A DNA stretch of 13,847 bases from Micrococcales bacterium (GTDB lineage Bacteria > Actinomycetota > Actinomycetes > S36-B12 > UBA5976): NCBI GenBank assembly GCA_024640585.1, contig JAHEEQ010000096.1:4610-18456 (forward strand). The letters run 5' to 3'. The translations under genes were made by a program, and so were the position numbers. Shown here one piece after another: positions 6,489 through 13,847 of the stretch. Position 1 is the first letter of the stretch; every line of letters begins with the position of its first letter. The notes under the pieces were generated by a model. That model searched no databases. It was not told where the DNA came from and worked only from the letters and a program-made list of their open reading frames with translations.

Positions 6489-7819
6489 TGTCCACCAACT
6501 TCATTTGCAACCGAACGCCCAAGTGCGTAAATCTTCCAACCGGAGTTTCGCCATTTTTCAACATCCAAAACATTGCGTCCATCAATTACAACTTTTTGTG
6601 CCATCAAAGTACCGCTAAGTTCTGGATCAATTTGTTTGTATTCATCCCATTCGGTTGCGAGCACAACAGCGTTTGCCATACTGAAACCTTCTGCGAGATT
6701 GTCCACCACATTCAATTCAGGATATTGATATTTTACGTTTTCACCAGCTTTTGGATCGTGAATGAAAACATTTGCACCAAGTGCTTTTAGTTTCGCAGCA
6801 ACTGCAAGTGCAGGCGAATCACGCAAGTCGTCAGAATTTGGTTTGAAAGCTGCACCTAAAACAAAAATCTTTTTCTCGGCGACGGTGCCAAGTTCTTTGT
6901 TCAACAAATCAACTACGCGTTGGCGACGACGCAGATTTACCGCATCGACATCTCTTAGGAAGTCGAGTGCATCTCCAACACCAAGTTCTTCTGCGCGCGA
7001 GATGAAAGCTCGAATATCTTTAGGAAAACATCCGCCACCAAATCCAATTCCAGTTTTCAGGAATTGTTTTCCGATACGTTCATCCAAACCAATTGCCTCT
7101 GCTAGCTTCACGGTGTCAGCACCAGAAACTTCAGCTATCTCTGCCATTGCGTTGATGAAAGAAATTTTTGTGGCAAGGAATGAGTTGGCCGCAGTCTTTA
7201 CGAGCTCGGCAGTTTGCAAATCCATTTCAACAATTGGCGTGCCAGCATTCACTATCGGTGCGTAAATCTCTTTCAATATATTGACGCCATTTGGTGTGCC
7301 ACCGCCAATGACCACGCGATCTGGACGCAGCGAGTCTTGCAGCGCAGTTCCTTCGCGCAGGAATTCTGGATTCCAAATTAGGTCAACATCAAAACTAGCG
7401 GTTTCACCCATCTGCTTTTTCAGTTCAGCGGCCGTACCAACCGGAACCGTGGACTTGCCAATCACAACCGAGTCTGGGCTCAACCATTTTGCAAGCTCCA
7501 GCCCTGCCGAATACACATAAGTGGTGTTGGCGGCATAACTGCCTTCGGACTGCGGGGTGCCCACGCAGATGAAGTGGGCGTGAGCATTTCGTGAGGATTC
7601 ATCGTGAGCTGATTTAAAGGTCAAGAGGCCAGAATTGACTGCTTTTGTGAGTGCATCCTCGAGTCCAGGCTCATAAAAAGGCACTTTTCCTTCACGAAAA
7701 GCTCTCAATTTGCTCTCGTCAGGCTCAATTCCGATCACAGTGTGACCGAATTCCGCCATCGCCACTGCATGGGTGGCTCCTAGGTATCCAAGGCCGATGA
7801 CCGTCACCATTTTTGACAC
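6485..7819 (-). CDS. ugd: UDP-glucose 6-dehydrogenase
   Basis: Oxidises UDP-glucose to UDP-glucuronate with two NAD+, giving an acidic sugar donor for envelope polysaccharides. The 444 residues contain the Rossmann GxGxxG (TVIGLGYLG, about 6-14), KSTVPVGTA, NPEFLREGTA, the ELVKTAANSF segment with K208 and N212, and the catalytic Cys264 in GFGGGCFPKD. The C-terminal UDP-binding domain includes FKPNSDDLRDSPA. The GTG at 7819 is chosen as start because a TAGGCT -10 box ends exactly 6 nt upstream, as at marR, which implies a leaderless mRNA. An ATG three codons downstream (7810) is the alternative. It is first in the ugd-galU-VOC operon and divergent from cysD. Confidence 0.95.
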   Translation of the reverse strand: MSKMVTVIGLGYLGATHAVAMAEFGHTVIGIEPDESKLRAFREGKVPFYEPGLEDALTKAVNSGLLTFKSAHDESSRNAHAHFICVGTPQSEGSYAANTTYVYSAGLELAKWLSPDSVVIGKSTVPVGTAAELKKQMGETASFDVDLIWNPEFLREGTALQDSLRPDRVVIGGGTPNGVNILKEIYAPIVNAGTPIVEMDLQTAELVKTAANSFLATKISFINAMAEIAEVSGADTVKLAEAIGLDERIGKQFLKTGIGFGGGCFPKDIRAFISRAEELGVGDALDFLRDVDAVNLRRRQRVVDLLNKELGTVAEKKIFVLGAAFKPNSDDLRDSPALAVAAKLKALGANVFIHDPKAGENVKYQYPELNVVDNLAEGFSMANAVVLATEWDEYKQIDPELSGTLMAQKVVIDGRNVLDVEKWRNSGWKIYALGRSVANEVGGQ

Positions 7820-7825
7820 GGCGAG

Positions 7826-7831
7826 AGCCTA
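7826..7831 (-). promoter_or_regulatory. -10 box of the ugd operon (leaderless)
   Basis: On the minus strand TAGGCT is followed by 6 nt and the GTG start of ugd. This is the same hexamer and spacing as before marR. No convincing -35 is seen 17 bp upstream, so the call rests on the -10 and spacing only. Confidence 0.5.
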
Positions 7832-7837
7832 GCGGGC

Positions 7838-7867
7838 TTGTAAACTGCGCCACGTTCTCTTAATAAT
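7838..7867 (+). promoter_or_regulatory. Candidate promoter of the cysD operon
   Basis: TTGTAA (7838-7843), an 18-bp spacer and AATAAT (7862-7867, five of six consensus bases) precede a ribosome site AAGGAAAG (7869-7876) and the cysD ATG at 7886. If used, the 5' leader would be only about 10-15 nt. It lies in the 66-bp region shared with the divergent ugd promoter. Confidence 0.4.
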
Positions 7868-7885
7868 AAGGAAAGCACGGTTTAG

Positions 7886-8782
7886 ATGAAGAGCGTTCTG
7901 AAGGCTCTCGAAAACGAATCCATCGAGATTTTCCGCGAGGCAGCAGCAGCCTTCCGCAAACCTGTAATGCTCTACTCAATCGGCAAGGACTCAGCCGTCC
8001 TACTTCACCTTGCACGCAAAGCATTTAGCCCAGGCAAAATTCCATTCCCAGTGATGCACATCGACACCACTTGGAAGTTCAAAGAGATGATCACTTTCCG
8101 CGATGAAATCGTGAAGCAATATGACTTGAACCTTATTGTTGAAACAAATCAACAAGGCGTCAAAGATGGAGTCAATCCATTCACTTCCGGAATTTCTGAA
8201 TATACCCGCATCATGAAAACAGTTGCTCTTCGCGAATCGCTAGACAAACACGGTTTTGATGCAGCGTTTGGTGGAAGTCGTCGTGACGAAGAACGCAGCC
8301 GCGCAAAAGAGCGTATCTTCAGCGTTAGAGAACCAGGTCACCGCTGGGATCCGCGTCAACAACGTCCAGAACTTTGGCGCACATACAACGCAAAGCTCGC
8401 GCCCGATCAAACAATGCGTGTGTTCCCACTTTCAGACTGGACTGAATCAGATATTTGGCAATACATCCATCAAGAAAACATTCCAGTTAATCCTTTGTAC
8501 TTCGCAAAAGAACGTCCAGTTGTTTTCCGCGGCGAACAAATGATCATGGTTGATGACGATCGCTATCCACTCGAACCAGGTGAAACACCTGTAATGAAAA
8601 TGATTCGCTTCCGCACACTCGGTTGCTATCCGCTAACTGCAGCTGTTGAAAGCACCGCCACGACTTTGAAAGAAGTTATGGACGAAGTTTTGGAAGTTAA
8701 AGTTTCTGAACGTGCAACTCGCCTCATTGATGGTGACAAAGAAGATTCAATGGAAAAGAAGAAGACTGAGGGTTACTTCTAA
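7886..8782 (+). CDS. cysD: Sulfate adenylyltransferase subunit 2
   Basis: Catalytic subunit of the heterodimeric ATP sulfurylase: ATP + sulfate gives adenosine 5'-phosphosulfate (APS), driven by GTP hydrolysis in CysN. The 298 residues match the family length (about 300). The PP-loop is [14 protein letters not shown] (31-36 SIGKDS), and the conserved [18 protein letters not shown] block follows at 129-146, then the C-terminal [20 protein letters not shown]. The stop and the cysNC start share a base (TAATG), so the subunits are translationally coupled. It is first in a four-gene operon that continues with PAPS synthesis and glycan genes rather than with reductases. Confidence 0.97.
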   Translation: MKSVLKALENESIEIFREAAAAFRKPVMLYSIGKDSAVLLHLARKAFSPGKIPFPVMHIDTTWKFKEMITFRDEIVKQYDLNLIVETNQQGVKDGVNPFTSGISEYTRIMKTVALRESLDKHGFDAAFGGSRRDEERSRAKERIFSVREPGHRWDPRQQRPELWRTYNAKLAPDQTMRVFPLSDWTESDIWQYIHQENIPVNPLYFAKERPVVFRGEQMIMVDDDRYPLEPGETPVMKMIRFRTLGCYPLTAAVESTATTLKEVMDEVLEVKVSERATRLIDGDKEDSMEKKKTEGYF

Positions 8783-10605
8783 TGCAAAAGCCAATTGTTC
8801 GCCTTGTCACTTGCGGTTCTGTCGATGACGGAAAATCAACACTTATTGGTCGTTTGCTAGTTCAAACTGACTCTGTTCCTCACGACACTGTTGGCGCCGC
8901 TCGCAACGTTCGTCGCGCTGGCTCAACAATCGCTGTCGGCGAAATCGATTTCAGTTTGCTAACTGATGGTCTTGAAGCAGAACGCGAACAGGGCATCACA
9001 ATTGACGTCGCATACCGTTCAATGCACTTGCTAGACGGCCGCCGCCTCATCATCGCGGATGCACCAGGACACGAGCAATACACAAGAAATATGGCTGTGG
9101 CAGCTTCACGCGCAGATGTTTCACTTGTTTTGCTTGATGCATCCCGCGGCATTCGCCCACAAACTTTGCGCCATCTAACAATCTGTTCTTTGATGGGCGT
9201 ATCTCGCATCACAATCGTTGTAAACAAATTAGACGCGGTTGATTACAGTGAAACTGTCTACAACCAAATCAAGACTGACTTGGCGGAAACAATCCAACGC
9301 CTTGGCATCAAAGATCACGCGTTCATTCCAGTTAGTGCACTTGCCGGCGACAACGTCGTAGAACGCAGCACCAACATGGATTGGTACAAAGGTCCAACTC
9401 TTCTTGAGTACATTCAAAACTTTGATGTGGAAGAAAGCGCACTCACCAAACCACACCTTGGTGTGCAAATCATTTCGCGTGCTGAAAACTTCCGTGGTCT
9501 AGCTGGAACTGTTGTTGGCGGAACTTTCAAAGTTGGCGACGAAGTTGTTGTGCTTCCAATGAAGCGCAAAGCGAAAATTTCTGAACTCGTAACTTTCGAC
9601 GGCAACTTGCAAGAAGCAACTGATGGAACCGCAATCACCATGGTTCTCGAACCAGATGTTGATGCAACTCGTGGCGACGTAGTTGAACACGCAAACAATT
9701 TCATCGAACCTGCAAACCGCTTCACCGCAAACATGGTTTGGCTCGGCGAAAACGAATTGATTCACAGCCGCTCGTACTACCTAATCAGCGGTAGCACAAC
9801 CGTGCCGGCAATCGTTACTTCAATTCGCCACAAACTAAACATTCACAATGGCGATCACGAATCAGCTCGCGTTCTTGCGATGAACGAAATCGGTTTGGTT
9901 GAAATCGCAACCGACCAACCAATCTCGCTAGATCACTACGACATCAATCGCGAAACTGGAAACTTCATTCTTGTAGACCGCACCACACTAAACACTGTGG
10001 CTGCAGGCATGGTGGTTCACACACTTCGTCGAAGTGCAAACGTTGTTGAACACCACTATGAAGTAAACAAAGAATCTCGTTCAAAACAAAAGGCACAGAA
10101 GTCAAAAGTTATTTGGATGACTGGTCTTTCAGGTTCTGGTAAATCCACAATCGCAAACGCATTTGAAAGTGCGCTTTACGGTTTGGGCCACCACACCTAC
10201 ATTCTTGATGGCGACAACCTTCGTCTTGGTTTGAACAAGGACCTTGGTTTTACAAAAGAAGATCGCGCCGAAAACGTTCGCCGTGTTGCCGAAGTTGCAC
10301 ACATCATGGTTGATGCTGGCCTCATTACAGTCGTTGCTCTCGTATCTCCGTTCAAAGAAGACCGTGATGCAGCTCGTGCACTTTTCGCTGAAGGCGAATT
10401 CGTCGAAGTATGGGTCAAAACCCCAGTCGAGGTGACGCGCGAGCGTGATCCGAAGGGCTTGTACGCAAAAGCAGCTGCAGGCGAGATTCCAAATCTCACC
10501 GGCGTAGGTCAAGACTACGAACCACCAACAAACGCTGAACTAATCCTCGATGGCACCGCGCCAATCGAAGAGAATGTCAAGAAGTTGATTGATTTCGTTC
10601 TATGA
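8782..10605 (+). CDS. cysNC: Bifunctional sulfate adenylyltransferase subunit 1 / adenylylsulfate kinase (CysNC)
   Basis: A 607-residue fusion. Residues 1 to about 430 form the EF-Tu-like GTPase subunit of ATP sulfurylase, with G1 loop GSVDDGKST (12-20), G3 DAPGH (93-97) and G4 NKLD (148-151), followed by beta-barrel domains. After a basic linker, residues about 440-607 form APS kinase, with P-loop GLSGSGKST (448-456), DGDNLRLGLNKDLGF, the SPFKEDRDAAR segment with the conserved serine, and DPKGLYAKAAAGE. APS made by CysDN is therefore phosphorylated to PAPS by the same complex. Fusion of CysN and CysC is common in actinobacteria and proteobacteria. No domain is missing, and both nucleotide sites look intact. 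It overlaps the downstream gene by 4 bp (ATGA). Confidence 0.96.
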   Translation: MQKPIVRLVTCGSVDDGKSTLIGRLLVQTDSVPHDTVGAARNVRRAGSTIAVGEIDFSLLTDGLEAEREQGITIDVAYRSMHLLDGRRLIIADAPGHEQYTRNMAVAASRADVSLVLLDASRGIRPQTLRHLTICSLMGVSRITIVVNKLDAVDYSETVYNQIKTDLAETIQRLGIKDHAFIPVSALAGDNVVERSTNMDWYKGPTLLEYIQNFDVEESALTKPHLGVQIISRAENFRGLAGTVVGGTFKVGDEVVVLPMKRKAKISELVTFDGNLQEATDGTAITMVLEPDVDATRGDVVEHANNFIEPANRFTANMVWLGENELIHSRSYYLISGSTTVPAIVTSIRHKLNIHNGDHESARVLAMNEIGLVEIATDQPISLDHYDINRETGNFILVDRTTLNTVAAGMVVHTLRRSANVVEHHYEVNKESRSKQKAQKSKVIWMTGLSGSGKSTIANAFESALYGLGHHTYILDGDNLRLGLNKDLGFTKEDRAENVRRVAEVAHIMVDAGLITVVALVSPFKEDRDAARALFAEGEFVEVWVKTPVEVTRERDPKGLYAKAAAGEIPNLTGVGQDYEPPTNAELILDGTAPIEENVKKLIDFVL

Positions 10606-11402
10606 CCGAACGGCCTTCCAAACCAACGCTTGCGCAAATTAAAGAAATTACGCAACCGCCAGCCGTAACTGGCCGCGCGATGGCAGAGCATTGGGCCGGC
10701 ACGCTTTATCTACGCAAACTTTCTCCGTACCTAACAAAACAAGTTTTAAAAACATCAATCACTGCAAACGGTGTTACTTGGATCATGATTGTTTCTGGCT
10801 TTAGCGCTGGTTTAACTATCTTGATCCCTGGACAGTTCGGTGTTTTCTTGCCGATGCTCATGGCACAACTACAAATGCTTTGGGATTGCGTTGACGGCGA
10901 AGTTGCGCGTTGGCGTGAAACTTTTTCACCAATGGGCGCATTTCTAGATCGCGTCGGTCACTACCTCGCGGAAAGTTCAATTCCAATTGCACTCGGACTT
11001 CGCGTTGGTGGTTGGCCAGAACAACCAATTACAAATTCAATCTACCCATTCATCGGTGCATTCCTTGCAACGCTCGTTGTTTTCAACAAAGGTATGAACG
11101 ATGCGGTTCACGTTTCGCGCGCGATGAGCGGACTAGGCAAACTACCTGACACAAAAGGTATGAACCTTTCAAACAAGTCACTGCTTCGCAAACTTCGCAA
11201 AATTGTTAGCTTCTTCCCATTCCACCGCGTGATGCATTCAATCGAAATGACTTTGTTTATTGCAATTCTTGGCGTTGCAGAACTCATTACAAACAATCAC
11301 GACCTTTTGCAATACGGCCTAATTGCAGTATTTATTACAGCACTTTTCAGCACACCACTACATATTGCTGCAATTGTCACTTCAAACAAATTGAAGGCTT
11401 AA
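10602..11402 (+). CDS. CDP-alcohol phosphatidyltransferase-family membrane protein, atypical signature
   Basis: A 266-residue polytopic membrane enzyme of the family that moves a phosphatidyl or phospho-alcohol group from a CDP-alcohol to an acceptor alcohol such as inositol, inositol phosphate or glycerol phosphate. The signature is D95-x2-D98-G99-x2-A102-R103-x8-G112-x3-D116-x3-H120. It fits the family pattern except that the fourth Asp, usually the catalytic base, is His120. Hydrophobic segments lie at about 58-76, 80-96, 124-132, 145-160, 208-225 and 235-258, and ITANGVTW precedes the first. Substrates cannot be deduced. It is translationally coupled to cysNC and followed after 1 nt by a glycosyltransferase, which points to a phospho-polyol or phospholipid step in making an envelope glycan. 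Confidence 0.85.
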   Translation: MTERPSKPTLAQIKEITQPPAVTGRAMAEHWAGTLYLRKLSPYLTKQVLKTSITANGVTWIMIVSGFSAGLTILIPGQFGVFLPMLMAQLQMLWDCVDGEVARWRETFSPMGAFLDRVGHYLAESSIPIALGLRVGGWPEQPITNSIYPFIGAFLATLVVFNKGMNDAVHVSRAMSGLGKLPDTKGMNLSNKSLLRKLRKIVSFFPFHRVMHSIEMTLFIAILGVAELITNNHDLLQYGLIAVFITALFSTPLHIAAIVTSNKLKA

Positions 11403-11403
11403 C

Positions 11404-12279
11404 ATGAACAAGCCACTATTTGGTTGCATCCTTTTAACAATGGGAACCCGCCCTGAAGAACTAAAGCGCGGTGTTGAATCTTTAAAAGCACAACTAGATG
11501 TTGACGTTGATATTTGCGTTGTCGGAAATGGTTGGGATCCAGCAACACTTTTCAACGACGTTTCAACTCTGCACCTAAAAGAAAACATTGGCATTCCAGC
11601 CGGACGCAACGCTGGCGTAAAAGAAGTGCATGGCGATCTACTTTTCTTCCTTGATGATGATGCATACCTCGACGACCCATACACTATAAAAAAGTTTGCA
11701 GACATCTTCAACAAAAATCCGAAAATTGGTTTGATTCAACCTCGCGTTGATGCAGCTGAAGAAACCAAAGAGCTCACACCACCAAAACGCTGGATTCCGC
11801 GATTAATAAAAGGTGATGCTCATACTCCGTCGCCTGCAACAACTTTGTGGGAAGGCGCAATCGCAATCCGTCGCATCACTTTCAAACAAACCGGTGGTTG
11901 GCCCGACAACTTCTTCTATGCGCATGAAGGTATTGAACTTTGTTGGCAGGTTTGGAATGCAAACCAAATCCCTTGGTATGCCGGCGACATTGGCATCAAA
12001 CACCCAGTCATAAATCCCGCGCGACACGCTTTCTTCTATCGCCTAAACGCTCGAAATCGAGTTTGGCTCGCAAAACGCAATCTTCCATTCGGATTTGCAC
12101 AACTATATGTTTTTAACTGGACTTTGATCTCACTTTTAAGATTCAAAAGACCGGACCAGCGCACCCCTTGGCTCGAGGGATTGAAAGAGGGCTACTCCCA
12201 AGATTCGGGTAAAAATAAGCGTTTGAGCCTAAAAGCTATTTGGCGCATGACAATAGCTGGCCGCCCACCGATTATTTAA
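11404..12279 (+). CDS. GT2-family glycosyltransferase
   Basis: A 291-residue GT-A fold enzyme that transfers a sugar from a nucleotide-sugar donor. It shows the N-terminal Rossmann-like half (VDICVVGNGWD), the ENIGIPAGRNAGV segment common in rhamnosyl/galactofuranosyl-type GT2 enzymes, the metal-binding DDD at 84-86, and the acceptor/base motif HEGIELCW (174-181). A short hydrophobic stretch with basic flanks around 220-240 may attach it to the membrane surface. Donor and acceptor are unknown; UDP-glucose or UDP-glucuronate from the divergent operon would be plausible. It is the last gene of the cysD operon, starting 1 nt after the preceding stop. No clear terminator hairpin follows. Confidence 0.88.
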   Translation: MNKPLFGCILLTMGTRPEELKRGVESLKAQLDVDVDICVVGNGWDPATLFNDVSTLHLKENIGIPAGRNAGVKEVHGDLLFFLDDDAYLDDPYTIKKFADIFNKNPKIGLIQPRVDAAEETKELTPPKRWIPRLIKGDAHTPSPATTLWEGAIAIRRITFKQTGGWPDNFFYAHEGIELCWQVWNANQIPWYAGDIGIKHPVINPARHAFFYRLNARNRVWLAKRNLPFGFAQLYVFNWTLISLLRFKRPDQRTPWLEGLKEGYSQDSGKNKRLSLKAIWRMTIAGRPPII

Positions 12280-12359
12280 GTTTTACACTCACTTATCAAA
12301 AGGTTTCGGCGCTTTCAGTATTAGACTGCTCGTCTATGTCAATTCGTTTCGGGAGATTC

Positions 12360-13847
12360 ATGCTTAAGCGTGCCTACTTGTTCATATCAACTCTGATCGC
12401 GGCAACACTTTCTTTAACCGTACTAGTTTCACCAGCATCAGCTTTAAATAGTGGAGAAGCAGTTACTTACACACAAACAATAACAACGCCCGCGAACCCA
12501 GCTGGCAACTTCAGTGGCTCATCTGGGTTGGACACTTGGGATATAGCTGTTGATGGTGGAAAAGTTTATGGAATTGTGCATATCGATGCATGGAATAACA
12601 GAATAAGACTTACTTGCAACGAAACTTCTGATGGTTCAGCCTGCACTAATTATCCTGTAGAGATTACGGGGATAAGTACTTTTGGCACGAGCCCACGTAC
12701 TTACATTGATCCTTCAACACACAATATGTGGTTGGTTGCAAAAACAGGCACAATTGTCGAAACTAAGAACATTAAAGCTTTTTGTATCAGTCTTGAAACA
12801 GGTACAAGCTGCGGCAGTTTTGCATTGGGAAGTGTCACCATAAACGAGAATCAAATAGGTGAAAATTTCTCAATTGGTGCGAAAATTTATGGCGTAACAC
12901 TTCCAAGTGGCACGAATGGCAGCAATCCAAAAGTCTTTTGCTACGACGTTAGTGCAAGTGCTGCTTGTCCATCACAACCTTTCAACTTAACAACAAATGC
13001 AATTACCCAAGGAAAATTCTATTTATCAAATGATGCTGATGCGCTTGATGCAACTAATGGCGATGTATTAATGAAACAAATAGGCTCTCGCTTAATTGGT
13101 ATCTATGGTGGGAAACTTGTTTGCTTCGACACCAACACAAATGCACAATGCTCTGGTGCATGGCCTGTCTCTGAAACTTTTGGTACTCAAACAATTTTAG
13201 ATTACACAGTTGAAGCCAAATATCGCGAATCAAAATTCATGACATTCATTCAGCATTTAGATCAATCAAATGAGGTTGACGGGTTCTGCTACATCAAAGT
13301 GTATGCAGGCGTTTGGGTTTGTAGAGATTTTGAAGGAGCAACTCTAAGTGTTCCAAGCGGTTTGAATGATGCAATTTCACCGGTGATGGAAAACATATGT
13401 GTAACGGTTTTGAATTACTTTGGCAACAGTGTTGACCAAGATGCTTGCAACATAAGTAGATCTTTTGAAGTTTCTTCACAATTTGGTTCACGTGTTTATT
13501 TAACTTGGATTAACAACATATTTTCCGCCCCAAACAACGTTTCCCCATCTGGTGGAAATCTGGCGGATATTGAAGGAATTGTGAAGTGCTTCGATTGGGA
13601 AACTGGTGAAGCTTGCGCAGGTTTTTCAAGAGACTTGGATGGTATGTCCGCTCCTTATCTAACCTACGTAGACCCTGCTAATCCTTCATGTATGTGGGCT
13701 AATGGCGACCGCGGAACAGGACAAACGCAAAACTTTGATGCCTACACCGGTGGTGCTTGTGGCGCGTCTGGTTCACGTATTTTGATGTCATCTTATATTG
13801 AAGCTGGCTCAACTTGTGCACCGACTTCATATGGGACTTTGAAGATT
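12360..13847 (+). CDS. Secreted protein with repeated cysteine pairs, probable beta-propeller; 3'-partial
   Basis: The frame is open from an ATG at 12360 to the right edge (496 codons, no stop), and GGGAG at 12351-12355 gives a good ribosome site. Residues 1-28 are a signal peptide: K3/R4, a hydrophobic core around 7-22 and an ASA cleavage site at 26-28. The rest is rich in Asn, Thr, Ser and Gly and carries recurrent Cys pairs: C86/C95, C142/C151, C194/C203, C255/C264, C310/C321, C347/C363, C410/C419. Five of these are C-x8-C, in the form [VKF]-x-C-[FYI]-x-x-x-T/S-x-x-x-C, for example KCFDWETGEAC. Repeats recur mostly every 50-60 residues, the size of a beta-propeller blade. No catalytic motif is recognised. 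It is probably an exported or surface protein; no sorting signal can be seen because the C-terminus is outside the window. It may belong with the upstream envelope genes, or only be adjacent. Confidence 0.85.
   Translation, partial: MLKRAYLFISTLIAATLSLTVLVSPASALNSGEAVTYTQTITTPANPAGNFSGSSGLDTWDIAVDGGKVYGIVHIDAWNNRIRLTCNETSDGSACTNYPVEITGISTFGTSPRTYIDPSTHNMWLVAKTGTIVETKNIKAFCISLETGTSCGSFALGSVTINENQIGENFSIGAKIYGVTLPSGTNGSNPKVFCYDVSASAACPSQPFNLTTNAITQGKFYLSNDADALDATNGDVLMKQIGSRLIGIYGGKLVCFDTNTNAQCSGAWPVSETFGTQTILDYTVEAKYRESKFMTFIQHLDQSNEVDGFCYIKVYAGVWVCRDFEGATLSVPSGLNDAISPVMENICVTVLNYFGNSVDQDACNISRSFEVSSQFGSRVYLTWINNIFSAPNNVSPSGGNLADIEGIVKCFDWETGEACAGFSRDLDGMSAPYLTYVDPANPSCMWANGDRGTGQTQNFDAYTGGACGASGSRILMSSYIEAGSTCAPTSYGTLKI

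Noticed and set aside
9414..10512. Several opposite-strand open frames of 80-127 codons within cysNC
   Set aside because: They are shadows of a strongly conserved gene, with no ribosome sites, and their translations are low-complexity or cysteine-rich without family resemblance.
12322..12336. Small inverted repeat TAGAC-TGCTC-GTCTA upstream of the secreted protein gene
   Set aside because: A 5-bp stem with no T-run is too weak for a terminator, and there is no second copy to support an operator. A TAGACT -10 here also lacks a convincing -35.
13294..13491. 65-codon minus-strand frame within the secreted protein region
   Set aside because: It lies antisense inside a 496-codon open frame with signal peptide, ribosome site and internal repeats, which is clearly the coding strand.
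1..13847. CRISPR arrays, insertion sequences, phage genes, toxin-antitoxin pairs or riboswitches
   Set aside because: No regular direct repeats, transposase or integrase motifs, or recognisable aptamer were found. Intergenic spaces are short and mostly accounted for.

Overview
This 13.8 kb window looks chromosomal and comes from an actinobacterium with low-to-moderate GC content. The genes are densely packed with ATGA/TAATG overlaps. Several start codons sit 6-7 nt downstream of a TANNNT -10 box, which is typical of leaderless actinobacterial mRNAs. The gene set (single-chain PutA, CysD/CysNC, a MarR-azoreductase pair) fits a streamlined freshwater actinobacterium such as the acI/Nanopelagicales type. 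That placement is an inference from style, not proven by a marker gene.

Layout. (1) 1-3162 (+): the 3' part of a bifunctional proline dehydrogenase/P5C dehydrogenase, cut by the left edge of the window. (2) 3209-3297 (+): tRNA-Ser(GCU), followed by a perfect 17-bp terminator hairpin. (3) 4657 to 3388 (-): a three-gene operon encoding FMN-dependent azoreductase, a DoxX-like membrane protein and a muconolactone-isomerase-like protein. It is divergent from a MarR repressor gene (4715-5185, +). Two near-identical 18-bp palindromes, 31 bp apart, lie in the divergent promoter and are the likely MarR operators. (4) 7819 to 5171 (-): UDP-glucose 6-dehydrogenase, GalU and a VOC/PhnB-like protein. The first two make UDP-glucuronate. 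(5) 7886-12279 (+): cysD, cysNC, a CDP-alcohol phosphatidyltransferase and a GT2 glycosyltransferase, joined by 1-4 bp overlaps or a 1-nt gap. (6) 12360 to the right edge (+): a secreted protein with repeated cysteine pairs that runs off the window.

How the parts fit. Blocks 4 and 5 are divergent across 66 bp. Together they supply UDP-glucose, UDP-glucuronate and PAPS next to a membrane CDP-alcohol transferase and a glycosyltransferase. No sulfate- or sulfite-reduction gene is seen. The simplest hypothesis is that the PAPS feeds sulfation of a lipid- or polyol-phosphate-anchored envelope glycan rather than cysteine synthesis. Block 3 looks like a quinone/azo/electrophile detoxification switch under its own MarR regulator.

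There is no mobile element, CRISPR array or rRNA. The strongest candidates for new biology are the PAPS-glycan operon with its atypical CDP-alcohol transferase (last Asp of the signature replaced by His), the twin-operator leaderless promoter, and the cysteine-pair repeat exoprotein.
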